Assembly (NCBI GenBank): GCA_022450155.1
Contig: JAKUQR010000009.1
Coordinates: forward strand, 1 to 64,000
Source: Gammaproteobacteria bacterium
GTDB lineage: Bacteria > Pseudomonadota > Gammaproteobacteria > Arenicellales > UBA868
Reading direction: 5' to 3'
Length of the DNA stretch: 64,000 nucleotides
The notes under the pieces are model-generated. The model saw only the letters and a program-made list of their open reading frames with translations, made no database searches and was not told the origin of the DNA. The position numbers and the translations under genes were made by a program. This document shows, piece by piece, positions 52,929-62,860 of the stretch. Numbering within the stretch: position 1 is the stretch's first letter; every line of letters starts with the position of its first letter.

Positions 52929-53876
52929 TTACTGATGGTGATCTCGTAATGTTCTCAGTGATGCCCCGTCTTTTTTGTTGTACCAATCTTCAATCAGCCG
53001 AAACGAAATGGAAATGTCCGTCGGCAGCTGAAATTGCCCCGTTGCCAATCCTTCGCTGATTTGTTTGCGACTCAGCCAGCGTGCGTCTTCAAGTTCTTTA
53101 TCATTTAAGGAAATCGAACGACTAGCAGCCTGCGCCTGGTATCCGAGCATCAGCGTACCTGGGAATGGCCACGGTTGCGATGAATGATAATGTGCGCTTT
53201 CAACCTGTATTCCCGTTTCTTCAGCGACCTCCCTGATGACTGCCTGTTCTGCACTTTCACCTGGTTCCACAAATCCAGCGATGGTGGAATAGCGGTTCTC
53301 TGGCCATTCGCTTTTGCGACCGAAAAGTGCTTCATCACCGAGCTCAACAAGCACGATAATCGCCGGATCGGTCCGCGGATAGTGTTGACGGGTACACTGC
53401 GGTGCAGTGCATTGGAGCATATGCCCACCGAAACGGGCTACCGTTCGGGCACCACACGAACCGCAAAAAGCCTGAGTCCGTCGCCAATTGACGATGGCTC
53501 GGGCATAACTCAAAAGTGCAGCATGACGCTCGTCCAGTAATGCGGCAAAAGTCCGGAGGTCGGCGAATTCTCCATACTCAGAGGAGTTTTCTTCGACTAT
53601 GGCTGCAAAATAATGCCGATCAAATTCGCGCCCCAGGTAAACATATTCATCAAGCACGCCGAAGGTTTTTTCGAATTCGCGCAACGACAGTAAAGCTGCC
53701 CGGTAGCCAGACGCTTCCCGCCGGACAAACACATTCCCGCCCGAGACCGGTAAGAAACGACTGGATTCGCTGTTGATCAGACAGGCCAATGTTGTTTCGG
53801 TATTGCGCTGCTCCGGCGCGCGGTCGGTGGTCTGACTTGAGAACAGATTGAGTGAACTAAGTTGTAAGTGGTTCAT
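52929..53876 (-). CDS. nudC: NAD-capped RNA hydrolase / NADH pyrophosphatase NudC
   Basis: 315 residues: N-terminal domain, zinc ribbon (CGSCG, then a second Cys pair before the QHYPRTDPA motif), Nudix box GFVEPGESAEQAVIREVAEE, and the NudC marker SQPWPFPGTLMLGY. Removes NAD caps from RNA and cleaves NADH. Confidence 0.95.
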   Translation of the reverse strand: MNHLQLSSLNLFSSQTTDRAPEQRNTETTLACLINSESSRFLPVSGGNVFVRREASGYRAALLSLREFEKTFGVLDEYVYLGREFDRHYFAAIVEENSSEYGEFADLRTFAALLDERHAALLSYARAIVNWRRTQAFCGSCGARTVARFGGHMLQCTAPQCTRQHYPRTDPAIIVLVELGDEALFGRKSEWPENRYSTIAGFVEPGESAEQAVIREVAEETGIQVESAHYHSSQPWPFPGTLMLGYQAQAASRSISLNDKELEDARWLSRKQISEGLATGQFQLPTDISISFRLIEDWYNKKDGASLRTLRDHHQ

Positions 53877-54071
53877 GGTTGGCGAATTCCCGACGGCGAC
53901 CTGATTCGTGCATGAGCACAGTTAAGCATGGGTAAGGGTACTACAGGACGCAGCGTTTAAGTCGCTGGCGTTCTGGGGTTAGAATCCCTGTACACAGAGT
54001 TCCGGCACATCTCGCGATGTGTGACCTGAACACTGTCGATCAACATTACCGCCCAAGATCCTAAAACCATA

Positions 54072-55808
54072 ATGCGCCAGCAACTCAGCGATCTGCTGAA
54101 AATTTCCGTTTCAGCTCTGATCGAGGAAGGCGTAATCTGTGTAGACGTGCCAGCCGATGTTCACATCGAACGAACGCGGCAGCGAGATCACGGCGATTTT
54201 GCCTGCAACATTGCGATGACATTGGCCAAATCCGCCCGAATGAAACCACGCGATCTGGCCAGTTTGCTGCGCTCCCGCTTGCCGGAGAACACATTGATCG
54301 ACAGGACCGAGGTGGCTGGACCGGGTTTCATCAATATCTTTCTGACCCATGATGCGTTCTATAAACTGATCCCTGTGATCCGAAAAGCCGGGGATAACTA
54401 CGGTTGTTGCGACGCCGGAGAGCAAAAACGAATTCTGGTGGAGTTCGTGTCCTCCAATCCGACTGGCCCACTTCACGTGGGACATGGTCGGGGTGCCGCC
54501 TATGGCGATGCGCTGGTTCGGGTACTCAGAGCATCCGGGTACGATGCCGCGAGTGAGTACTACATCAATGATGCCGGGCGTCAGATGGATATCCTGGCGG
54601 TCAGTGTGTTCTTACGTTACCTGGAACTGTGTGGCGAAGAATTCGAATTTCCTGCTAACGCTTACCAGGGAGATTACGTTTTCGATATTGCAGCGAGCCT
54701 GCATCGCGATCTGGGGGAGGATTTGAGACAGCCGTTAGACGCCATCATCGGTTCTTTGCCCACAGACGGTGATCAATTGCTCGATACACTGATTTCGCGC
54801 GCAAAAACCTTACTCGGTAAGGAATGCTTTACTCGGATACACGATTTGGCCAGAGATACACTGGTCGATGACATTCGTGAAGACCTCTCACAGTTTGGAG
54901 TAACTTTTGATCACTGGTTCTCGGAAAACACTCTGGTCACAGGAAATGCAGTTGCACGGGTCGTGGAGAAGTTGACCGAAAACGGTCTGATGTATGAAAA
55001 AGATGGTGCATTGTGGTTGCGCACAACTGACTACGGCGACGAAAAAGATCGCGTTGTAATCCGGGCCAACGGAAACCACACTTATTTTGCAACTGACATT
55101 GCCTATCACCTGGACAAGTTTGAACGTGGTTTTGATCATGCCATCAACATTTGGGGCGCGGATCATCATGGTTATATCGAGCGGGTCAAGGCTTCGATCG
55201 CAGGATTAGGCCAAGAGCCGGATGCGCTCACAGTATTAACGGTGCAGTTCGCCGTACTGTACCGCAGCGGTAAAAAGGTCTCTATGTCAACGCGCAGTGG
55301 GCAGTTTGTAACGCTGCGTGAATTACGCCAGGAAGTCGGTATCGATGCGGCCCGCTTTTTTTATGCCCTGCGTAAACCTGAACAGCATATGGACTTCGAC
55401 CTGGATCTGGCAAAGTCCCAGTCCAGCGATAACCCGGTGTACTATGTACAGTACGCCCATGCGCGGATCTGCAGCGTTTTCAAGCAGCTGCTCGAAAAAG
55501 ACATAGCTGTAGACCTTGATGATCCTGACTTTGGTTTGTTGACGGAAGAACGCGAACTGGGATTGTTGCGTGAACTGTCACGCTATCCAGAAGTTGTCGA
55601 AACTGCCGCACGCAGCTACGAACCTCACCTCGTTGCGTATTACGTTCGCGATCTCGCCAACGAATTCCACACCTATTACAACGCACATCCTTTTATAGCT
55701 GCTGATGCACCTCTGCGAAACGCCAGATTATCGCTGATAGACGCCACCCGAGTCGTATTGGCTAACGCGCTCGGTCTACTCGGTGTATCGGCACCGACAA
55801 GTATGTGA
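54072..55808 (+). CDS. argS: Arginyl-tRNA synthetase
   Basis: 578 residues, class I synthetase: the HIGH-type site is HVGHGRG and the KMSKS-type loop is KKVSMSTRSG; an ArgRS N-terminal domain precedes and the DALR anticodon-binding domain ends the protein. Overlaps the open frame of the SPOR protein slightly. Confidence 0.97.
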   Translation: MRQQLSDLLKISVSALIEEGVICVDVPADVHIERTRQRDHGDFACNIAMTLAKSARMKPRDLASLLRSRLPENTLIDRTEVAGPGFINIFLTHDAFYKLIPVIRKAGDNYGCCDAGEQKRILVEFVSSNPTGPLHVGHGRGAAYGDALVRVLRASGYDAASEYYINDAGRQMDILAVSVFLRYLELCGEEFEFPANAYQGDYVFDIAASLHRDLGEDLRQPLDAIIGSLPTDGDQLLDTLISRAKTLLGKECFTRIHDLARDTLVDDIREDLSQFGVTFDHWFSENTLVTGNAVARVVEKLTENGLMYEKDGALWLRTTDYGDEKDRVVIRANGNHTYFATDIAYHLDKFERGFDHAINIWGADHHGYIERVKASIAGLGQEPDALTVLTVQFAVLYRSGKKVSMSTRSGQFVTLRELRQEVGIDAARFFYALRKPEQHMDFDLDLAKSQSSDNPVYYVQYAHARICSVFKQLLEKDIAVDLDDPDFGLLTEERELGLLRELSRYPEVVETAARSYEPHLVAYYVRDLANEFHTYYNAHPFIAADAPLRNARLSLIDATRVVLANALGLLGVSAPTSM

Positions 55809-55812
55809 ACAG

Positions 55813-56418
55813 ATGTTCCCCTGGCGCCGAAGGAACGTAAGATTACGGCCAGGACAAATAGTGTCGCTGATGTTTACACTGGCTGTGGGCCTGGTGGGTG
55901 GTTGGGCGGGGACCATTATGTACAACGGCATGAAAAGTGGCGATCCGGACCGAATAGGTGCTGGACTGAAACAATTGTTTACAGAGTCGCAGGAGGGTGA
56001 GGTTGCCAATACGGCCAGCAAGATAGCCCCGTCAACCGATCCTGTTCGCGCTAGCTTTGAATTTTACACGGTGCTGCCAGATGTCGAACGAGTTGTGTCT
56101 GTCGAAGAGACCGCGCCGCGAACACAAACCAGCAAAGAGCCTGTCAAGAAATCAGTCAAGATCCAGGATACCGATGGATATTACATGCTCCAGGTGGGGT
56201 CTTACAGCAAACAGTCAATCGCGGAGAAAATGAAGGCCCGACTGGCAATCACCCGCTTTGAACCAGCGATACAGAGGGTCAATATTCAAGGTCAAGGACA
56301 GATTTTTCGCGTGCAGGTCGGTCCGTTCAGGACCATGGGACAGTTGGAAAAAGCGAATCGCAAACTCGAGCAGATGGGGTTTAAGACTTTGTGGCTAAAA
56401 GTCTCAACACGACCCTGA
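55813..56418 (+). CDS. SPOR-domain membrane protein (FtsN-like)
   Basis: 201 residues: basic N-terminus, one membrane helix (about 16-38), a linker, and a C-terminal SPOR domain (YYMLQVGSYSKQSIAEKMKA, then GPFRTMGQLEKANRKL). SPOR domains bind denuded septal peptidoglycan. A SPOR protein after argS is a common gammaproteobacterial arrangement. The ATG at 55813 is used. Confidence 0.88.
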   Translation: MFPWRRRNVRLRPGQIVSLMFTLAVGLVGGWAGTIMYNGMKSGDPDRIGAGLKQLFTESQEGEVANTASKIAPSTDPVRASFEFYTVLPDVERVVSVEETAPRTQTSKEPVKKSVKIQDTDGYYMLQVGSYSKQSIAEKMKARLAITRFEPAIQRVNIQGQGQIFRVQVGPFRTMGQLEKANRKLEQMGFKTLWLKVSTRP

Positions 56419-56562
56419 GCACACAAAAGTGAAACACATACGCAGAAGCGCCATTGGCCCGGACAAACTGAGTGTAACCATTGTCTTGCTTGACGGATAT
56501 TTTCTAGTTTTTTGTTTATCGTGCCGGGAGATAGCGGCATGGAAATAAACAAAACTGGCGGT

Positions 56563-57573
56563 TAATTATTGATTGAGTCCCTACAGCAACAGGGTACAGA
56601 TCATGTTTTCTGTGTGCCAGGAGAAAGTTTTCTATCGGCACTCGATGGTTTGCATAGTGTGGAGTCGATTCGCACCATCATCTGCAGACAAGAAGGTGGT
56701 GCGGCGATGATGGCAGATGCCTACGGCAAACTCACCCACCGCCCCGGGTGTGTTTTGTCAGCCGTGGGCCTGGGGCGAGTAACGCGGCAGTAGGTATCCA
56801 CATCGCTTCTTAGGACTCGACACCTCTGGTGATGTTCGTTGGTCAGATTGAGCGTGGCACAATTGGGCGTGAAGCATTTCAAGAAGTAGATTACAAAGCG
56901 ATGTTTGGACATGCCGCCAAGCGGTAGAACAGATTGAAGATGTGGATCGGATTCCAGAAGTAGTTAGCCGTGCTTTTCATGCAACTGTTAACGGTCGTGC
57001 CGGACCGGTTGTGATCGCCTTACCGGAAGACATGCTGCGGGATACAACGGCTGATCAGCCTGTCGCATCGTTTCGGCGTGTGGAATCGGCGCCGGCCGCG
57101 GCAGCTGTTGCGGAGTTCGAATAAAGGCTTAAAGCTGCCCGAAAGCCGATCATGATCATTGGCGGACGGGGTTGGCAGCCGGACGCGAGAGAGAAAATTC
57201 AGCAGTTCTCAAAAGACTGGAATCTTCGTGTCGTGGCCGGGTTTCGTTTTCAGGGGAGCTTGCAACCGCTGTACAGTACCGGCTTTCTGTGGTGATTGTC
57301 GTTGTTACCAACGGGATGTTCGGTACGATTCGGATGCATCAGGAACGGCAGTTCTCCGGCCGAGTCATCGGTACGAAACTTGTTAACCCTGATTTTTGTG
57401 CGCTGGCCCAGGCCTACGGTGCTCATGCAGAACGAGTTGAGGAAACCGCGGCATTTCTACCGGCCCTGCGGCGTGGGCTCGAAATTTCAGGTCCCGCGCT
57501 GATAGAACTGATTGTCGATCCTGAGGCAATCACACCCAGCCGAACATTATCGGATCTGAAAGCCGGGGGATGA
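56563..57573 (+). pseudogene. Broken acetolactate-synthase-like (TPP-dependent) gene
   Basis: Pieces of an IlvB/benzoylformate-decarboxylase-type enzyme appear in order but in different frames: HVFCVPGESFLSALDGL and QEGGAAMMADAYGKLTHRPG (56569-56793), LVMFVGQIERGTIGREAFQE (about 56825-56890), GPVVIALPEDMLRDTTA (about 57000), KPIMIIGGRGWQP (about 57150) and the TPP-side tail VVTNGMFGTIRMHQE to the end at 57573. Stops and frameshifts separate them, and the central region between about 57240 and 57270 has lost roughly 200 residues. Cannot make an active enzyme. Confidence 0.85.
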
Positions 57574-57583
57574 TCGAAACGGG

Positions 57584-58729
57584 TTAGGCGAGTACCAAGC
57601 GCAGCTTATCGATCACCGTGTCGAGCTGTGCTTCAGTGATGACCAGCGGCGGCAGCAGCCGGATCACGGTAGGTCCGGCTGGCAGCGCCAGTATGCCCTG
57701 GTCCAGCAGGGCCTGCAGATAGGGAGTGGCCTTTTCCTTGAGTTCAATACCGATCATCAGGCCGATCTGGCGTACATCTCTGACCCGTTCCGGCAGGTGA
57801 GCGCCAAACTGGCTAGCAAAATAATTACCCCGTACCCTGGCTTGTTCTGCCAGTTGCTGGGTCTGCATGAATTCAATGGCGGCGAGTGCTGCGGCGCAGG
57901 CCAAGGGGTTACCACCGAAGGTCGAGCCATGAGCACCTATGCCGGGATCGACACGCGCAGAGCACACGACAGCACCCATGGGGACGCCACCAGCAATCCC
58001 TTTGGCCAGGCACAGCATGTCCGGCGAAAGGTCATGATGCTGGCAGGCAAAGAAAGCACCAGTACGACAGAAGCCGGTCTGCACTTCGTCAATGATGAGA
58101 AGCACCCCCCGGTCATCGCATAACTGACGAGCCGCTGCCAGGTAATCTGCGTTGGCTGGACGGACACCACCCTCACCCTGAACAGGTTCCAAAATGATGG
58201 CCGCGGTATTGTCATCGATGGCTGCGTCTAACTTATCGATGTTGTTAAGGGGAACAAAGCTGCAGTTCGGTAGCAAAGGTTCAAACGCGTCACGGTATTT
58301 AAATGTTGCACTGAGTGCGCCCAGCGTGCGTCCGTGAAATCCGCGCATCGCCGTTACCAGCCCGCTGCGCCCGGTCGTTTTTCGTGCAAACTTGATCGCC
58401 GCTTCAATGCTTTCCGTGCCAGAGTTGCAGAGAAACACGCGCTCCAGACCGGGCGGTGTAATCTCGACCAGTTTTTTCATCAACTGCCCGCGCGTGTTAT
58501 TGAAAAATATACCTGGGCAGGTGATCAGGCTTTCTGCCTGGTGCGCAAGAGCAGTCGCTACGGCTGGATTGGCGTGACCAATGTTGGCAACACCTACACC
58601 AGCCGTACAGTCCAGATACTCATTTCCCTGATCATCCCATAACAAGGCACCTTCACCCCGAACGATGGTCACACCCCGCCGGGGATAGACCGGTAAAGCG
58701 AAGCGTTCTTCGTAATCTCTACCGTTCAT
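57584..58729 (-). CDS. argD: Acetylornithine / [LysW]-ornithine-type aminotransferase
   Basis: 381 residues, a class III PLP aminotransferase. LIIDEVQTGFCRTG and the PLP lysine in LCLAKGIAGGVPMG are clear. In the LysW route the same family (LysJ) aminates LysW-gamma-semialdehyde. Last gene of the operon, overlapping lysZ by 4 bases. Free-standing ArgD function is also possible. Confidence 0.9.
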   Translation of the reverse strand: MNGRDYEERFALPVYPRRGVTIVRGEGALLWDDQGNEYLDCTAGVGVANIGHANPAVATALAHQAESLITCPGIFFNNTRGQLMKKLVEITPPGLERVFLCNSGTESIEAAIKFARKTTGRSGLVTAMRGFHGRTLGALSATFKYRDAFEPLLPNCSFVPLNNIDKLDAAIDDNTAAIILEPVQGEGGVRPANADYLAAARQLCDDRGVLLIIDEVQTGFCRTGAFFACQHHDLSPDMLCLAKGIAGGVPMGAVVCSARVDPGIGAHGSTFGGNPLACAAALAAIEFMQTQQLAEQARVRGNYFASQFGAHLPERVRDVRQIGLMIGIELKEKATPYLQALLDQGILALPAGPTVIRLLPPLVITEAQLDTVIDKLRLVLA

Positions 58730-59517
58730 CGAATTATCGTTCCACAGCCTGCCAGTGCATCCCGAACGGGGTGTTCTACTCGGCCGTCTGCGATAACCAC
58801 CTCTGCTGCACCAGCGGTGAAGAGGGTGCGTAAAGCCAGCATTTTACGTTTCATACGGCCTTCTACCTGCTGTTCGCGCTGCGCCAACTCTGCTTGACTC
58901 ATCTGGGGTACCAGACTCGACGGATCTTTCCGATTATCAAGAAAGCCGGGGGCCTCAATCAACTGCAGAATTCTGGTCGCATTGAGCCCTTTCTGCAGAA
59001 CATTTACGATGTCATCGTTTTCAGAGTTGATGGCATGGCCTTGTTCGTCGATGATGGGTATGCTGATCACGGGGCGGTATTCGTGTTTCAGCAACAGTTC
59101 CAGCAGGGTGGTATTTGCGGAACGGGGTTTGCCAGAAAAATCCCGCTTAAGGATTGTTTTGCCCCCCTCCCGAACTCGAATACCGCGATTTCTTTCGCCC
59201 TGAATGAGGCGGCCATCCAGACCACTGAGGCCGATCGCGTTGACACCTTGGCGTTGGCAAAGCTCGACAAAACGACGGTTGCGAAGGCCAGCATAGGTCA
59301 TCATGATGAGGTCTATGGCTGACTCGTCAGAATAAACACTGGTATAGCCAGACAGTGAAGTCAGCTCCTGTTTGGTCATCGCCAGACGTTCGCCGATACT
59401 GTCGCGCAGTGCGTTGGCTCCAAGTATCACAACAAACGGGTCATCTAACGCGGCAAGATCGTTCACGACGCCTGGAATATTGATATCGGCGCCACCACCG
59501 ACTTTGATAATCAACAT
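58726..59517 (-). CDS. lysZ: [LysW]-glutamate/aminoadipate kinase (amino-acid kinase family)
   Basis: 263 residues of the carbamate/aspartate-kinase fold close to ArgB, LysZ-type: starts MLIIKVGGGADIN, lacks the long N-terminal arm of ArgB, and carries an insertion with DNRKDPSSLVP. Phosphorylates the side-chain carboxyl of the amino acid bound to LysW. In a lysA-containing organism the substrate is probably LysW-glutamate (arginine route). Confidence 0.85.
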   Translation of the reverse strand: MLIIKVGGGADINIPGVVNDLAALDDPFVVILGANALRDSIGERLAMTKQELTSLSGYTSVYSDESAIDLIMMTYAGLRNRRFVELCQRQGVNAIGLSGLDGRLIQGERNRGIRVREGGKTILKRDFSGKPRSANTTLLELLLKHEYRPVISIPIIDEQGHAINSENDDIVNVLQKGLNATRILQLIEAPGFLDNRKDPSSLVPQMSQAELAQREQQVEGRMKRKMLALRTLFTAGAAEVVIADGRVEHPVRDALAGCGTIIR

Positions 59518-59519
59518 GT

Positions 59520-60155
59520 TTAAAGTGTCAAGATGCTGCGGTTACTAATAGGTTGCCACCGGATCCTGCCGGGGTAGGGTTCGGAGCAGACAATGTCGGC
59601 CGTTCCTTCCTGTCCACGGTACATCTGAAAGTATGCCTGATTTTCATTGTACAAGGTGGCGAGGTGCGAAGACGTTGTATCGGCAATAATCAAATTCATG
59701 GCACGCACGTAGCGGGTTCTTTTTTCGATGATCGCAGTGCCTCTGGTCAGGGCCTTGAGTCGATCACCATGGTCAAATCGTTTGACGTAGTTGAAGATCT
59801 TTTCCGCGCCGATGCGCCCTTCCTCCTTGATCCGCACACCGTGGAGTTGACCGTTGAATACAAATACCCGCTTACCGTCGAAAAACGGCATGTTATTTTC
59901 AACCGCAATTCCCTCATCTCGAAAAGCGCTTCGGGCATGAGCGACAAGCAGAGTAGTGGCGCCGAATTGTGAGATGTCATCCTGCCAGATGGGTGAGATA
60001 TTCCGGTAGATTTGCCACTGATTGTCTTGAAGCCAGGCACAACCCCAGCCGTGTCCCTGATATTCTGAGCTGTCGCGTGATAATGCAGCGAAATGCAGCA
60101 GGTGGTCGGAAATCCGGAAAGGTTGTGCAGCATGCACCCACAGTAAACGACACAT
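59520..60155 (-). CDS. Class II glutamine amidotransferase domain protein in the LysW operon
   Basis: 211 residues. The start is set at the ATG at 60155 so that Cys2 (MCRLLWVHA) is the N-terminal nucleophile; VAHARSAF and FVFNGQLHGV are the other Ntn-hydrolase motifs. The fold is a bare YafJ/EgtC-like amidotransferase with no partner domain. It lies between argC and lysZ with gaps of 10 and 2 bases, so it belongs to the operon, but no glutaminase step is known in LysW-dependent synthesis. Role unknown; it may hydrolyse a gamma-glutamyl intermediate. Confidence 0.78.
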   Translation of the reverse strand: MCRLLWVHAAQPFRISDHLLHFAALSRDSSEYQGHGWGCAWLQDNQWQIYRNISPIWQDDISQFGATTLLVAHARSAFRDEGIAVENNMPFFDGKRVFVFNGQLHGVRIKEEGRIGAEKIFNYVKRFDHGDRLKALTRGTAIIEKRTRYVRAMNLIIADTTSSHLATLYNENQAYFQMYRGQEGTADIVCSEPYPGRIRWQPISNRSILTL

Positions 60156-60165
60156 CGGCAGGTTG

Positions 60166-61191
60166 TCAGATAGGATGCAGGCCCGGAAATTCGAGGCCAC
60201 AGGTCTCGTCAAATCCATGCATAAGGTTGAAACACTGTATGGCCTGTCCAGCGGCGCCCTTCATCAAGTTGTCGATAGCGCTGATGACCACCAGTCTGTT
60301 GGACGAGGCATCCCGCTCGAACCCGATATCGCAGTAGTTGGTACCTGCCAGGAGTTTGGGTTCTGGATAGCGATGGATGCCACTGCGTTCTTTAACGATC
60401 CGTATAAAAGGTTCCTCTGAATAGTCCTCGCGGTATATTTTCCATACTGCTTTTTCGTCCAAATCATCGTTCAAAAAGACATGGCAGGTCGCAAGGATAC
60501 CGCGCACCATCTCGATAGAGGTTGCAGAAAAATGAATTGCGATATCACCGAGCACCTGTTTCATTTCGCCCACATGTCGGTGGCCCGTAGGTTGGTAGGA
60601 TCGCACCGCCCCACTGCGCTCCGGGTGGTGTGAAGCATCGCTCCCTGTATTACCGCCTTCACTAGAGCCCGCTTTGACTTCGATGACAACAGACTCAACC
60701 AAATTGCGCCGCACGAGTGGACGTACAGCCAGCGTACTGGCAGTGGCGTTGCAACCGGCGCAGGCGACCTGATCTGCCTGCATGATGTTTTCACGGTTGA
60801 ATTCCGGCACGCCATAAGCAAAAGTGCCAAGTAGGTCAGGGCGTAAATGTGGCCGGCCATACCATCGCATATAGCTTTCAGCATCGGTCAGCCTGAAATC
60901 AGCACTGAGGTCAATCAGTCGCGGAGCCAGTGTCTGAAAACGGTCTATGCTGGCCATGATTTCTCCATGCGGCAGACAGAGAAACAACAGATCACATGAC
61001 TCAAGTTCATTCACTGCACAGAACTTCAGCCGAGTTATGCCGCGCAGATTGGGATGGGCATTATGAACAAACTTTCCAGCAGATCGTTCTGAGGTGACCT
61101 GCTGCACTGTGCTTTCGGAGTGAAACAGTAGCAGCCGCAACAATTCGCCACCGGTGTAGCCAGAACCTCCGACAATGGATACGCGAATCAC
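60166..61191 (-). CDS. argC: N-acyl-gamma-glutamyl-phosphate reductase (ArgC/LysY type)
   Basis: 341 residues: [14 protein letters not shown] binds NADP, Cys147 in AGCNATAS is the catalytic nucleophile, and a His-rich region (GHRHVGEM) follows. Reduces the acyl phosphate made by LysZ to the semialdehyde. The AGCNATAS sequence is of the LysY/archaeal type rather than the proteobacterial ArgC type, as expected in a LysW operon. Overlaps lysX by 4 bases. Confidence 0.9.
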   Translation of the reverse strand: MIRVSIVGGSGYTGGELLRLLLFHSESTVQQVTSERSAGKFVHNAHPNLRGITRLKFCAVNELESCDLLFLCLPHGEIMASIDRFQTLAPRLIDLSADFRLTDAESYMRWYGRPHLRPDLLGTFAYGVPEFNRENIMQADQVACAGCNATASTLAVRPLVRRNLVESVVIEVKAGSSEGGNTGSDASHHPERSGAVRSYQPTGHRHVGEMKQVLGDIAIHFSATSIEMVRGILATCHVFLNDDLDEKAVWKIYREDYSEEPFIRIVKERSGIHRYPEPKLLAGTNYCDIGFERDASSNRLVVISAIDNLMKGAAGQAIQCFNLMHGFDETCGLEFPGLHPI

Positions 61192-62021
61192 CTTAGTTGT
61201 TCCAGTACATATTCGACAACACGGCCGGGAATATTAACTCCCGTAGATTCAATGCTATTCCTGAATTCCATAGTGTAGTTGACTTCATTGACCAGCAGGC
61301 CTTCTGTTGATTCAAAGAGGTCGACAGCAAGCACGCCGCCGCCTACTGCATATGCCGCAGCGACCGAAAGCGATGCGATCTCGTCGGTTACCGGGCAATT
61401 GGTTGCGACGGCACCTCGCGCTGTATTGGTGATCCAATGAGACGAACTGCGATAGATCGCCGCAATACAGTCGTTGCCGACCACGAAACTGCGTATATCC
61501 CTACCTTGTTTCTCGACGTATTTCTGGATGTAGAAAATCGAGTGATGGTAGCTGCCAAGAACTGTTTTGTGTTCGAGGATCGATTCGGCAGACTCGCGGT
61601 CATTGACTTTGGCTAACAAGCGGCCCCATGAGCCGACCGCAGGTTTTAGTACTACCGGGTACCCCAGTTCCTCTATTGCCACCAGCGCTGAATCTTCAGT
61701 AAAAGCAACGCGAACCGATGGTTGGGCCAGACCAGCTTCTTTTAACGCAAGAGAGGTCAGAATCTTATCACCGCATACCCGAGCAACTTCGGATGAATTA
61801 ATACAGCGAATACCGAGGCTCTCGAAAAGCCGCAGTCCATGCATAGCGCGGGAATGATTGATACAGCGTTCTACGACAATATCAATATCGGGGATCGACT
61901 CAAGGTCAAAAGTCAGTTTTCGATCATCAAGCATTATGGGCGTGACATTCCGTTGCCTGAACTCGTCAATCAGAAGTTTTTCCTCCTTCCTGATCAGCGA
62001 GTGAAGGAAGCCTACTCTCAT
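61188..62021 (-). CDS. lysX: LysW-glutamate/aminoadipate ligase (ATP-grasp, LysX/ArgX)
   Basis: 277 residues of the RimK-like ATP-grasp family: [10 protein letters not shown] is the ATP-binding loop, [20 protein letters not shown] and TMEFRNS are LysX/ArgX motifs. Joins the amino group of glutamate or 2-aminoadipate to the C-terminal Glu of LysW. Which amino acid is used cannot be read with confidence from the sequence; context favours glutamate (ArgX). Overlaps lysW by 4 bases. Confidence 0.92.
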   Translation of the reverse strand: MRVGFLHSLIRKEEKLLIDEFRQRNVTPIMLDDRKLTFDLESIPDIDIVVERCINHSRAMHGLRLFESLGIRCINSSEVARVCGDKILTSLALKEAGLAQPSVRVAFTEDSALVAIEELGYPVVLKPAVGSWGRLLAKVNDRESAESILEHKTVLGSYHHSIFYIQKYVEKQGRDIRSFVVGNDCIAAIYRSSSHWITNTARGAVATNCPVTDEIASLSVAAAYAVGGGVLAVDLFESTEGLLVNEVNYTMEFRNSIESTGVNIPGRVVEYVLEQLR

Positions 62022-62182
62022 TCTCCCCAGTCCTCCTCGGTCTCTGGTGCTTCAGCGAGTGTTGGTGGATTGAGTTCAGTGACTTCCAGTTCAGAGCCAC
62101 AGTCGGGACACTCCAATAGTTCTCCGACGACAGTATCGGTTGCCAGCGTAATCTGGGCACCGCATACGGGGCATTCACTCAT
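62018..62182 (-). CDS. lysW: Amino-group carrier protein LysW
   Basis: 54 residues: two Cys pairs (CPVCG and CPDCG) form a zinc ribbon, and the acidic tail ends in EDWGE, whose terminal Glu carries the substrate. The ATG at 62182 has GGAGA upstream; a longer frame is leader. First gene of the operon. LysW is known mainly from Thermus/Deinococcus and archaea, so its presence in a gammaproteobacterial setting is notable. Confidence 0.95.
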   Translation of the reverse strand: MSECPVCGAQITLATDTVVGELLECPDCGSELEVTELNPPTLAEAPETEEDWGE

Positions 62183-62483
62183 AAGTTTTCTCCGATTGTA
62201 ATCACAGTTCAGATCCATTGCATAAAATGAAATCTCTGATTTTAGTGGCGGCCTATTCTAGTGTGACGCTCGTGTCAGGGCGAGTGATCCAGATTATCAT
62301 CGCATCTGGCGCAGCTATGTGCCAAATCTGGACCAGCCCAGGTAATGCCACGGCAGGTCTTATCTGTTTAAATGAAGGTTTTGGCCGTGCGTCATATTGC
62401 AAAACCGGTTGTGAATCCCGCCTGCTGGTTTTGCTGTTTCTGCGCAGCGGGGCCAGTTTACCCACAGGTAAAGGAAAATAACG

Positions 62484-62834
62484 GTGGATACCTTTCTTCA
62501 GCAACTCAGTAGTGATATCGAAGCTTTTGTCTCGGCACGAGACTGGCACCAGTTTCACTCACCCAAGAACCTTTCGATGGCCTTGAGTGTTGAAGCAGCT
62601 GAACTTGTAGAACATTTTCAGTGGTTGACGGCTGACCAGAGCGAAGACTTGTCTGACGATCAGTGTCAGGCGGTTGGCGAAGAGTTAGCCGATATTCTGA
62701 TCTATACCTTGATGGTGGCCCGGCGTTTGGGAATTGATCTGGAACAGGCGACGGTCAATAAGATGAAACAGAACCGCCGCAAGTACCCGATCGAGAAGGC
62801 CCGGGGCCTGACCGCCAAGTACACCGAGCTCTAA
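62484..62834 (+). CDS. MazG-like nucleotide pyrophosphohydrolase (RS21-C6/dCTPase type)
   Basis: 116 residues of the all-alpha NTP pyrophosphohydrolase fold. SVEAAELVEHFQWL supplies one metal-binding pair (E-x-x-E) and EELADILIYTLM the other (E-x-x-D). Removes non-canonical or excess dNTPs, often dCTP analogues. GTG start at 62484. Alone between the LysW operon and the M24 remnant. Confidence 0.9.
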   Translation: MDTFLQQLSSDIEAFVSARDWHQFHSPKNLSMALSVEAAELVEHFQWLTADQSEDLSDDQCQAVGEELADILIYTLMVARRLGIDLEQATVNKMKQNRRKYPIEKARGLTAKYTEL

Positions 62835-62860
62835 GCAGGCCACACTGTCGATGCTCGACC

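Noticed and set aside
57584-62182. Lysine biosynthesis by the aminoadipate route
   Set aside because: lysA indicates the diaminopimelate route for lysine, and no homocitrate or homoaconitate genes are seen in the window.
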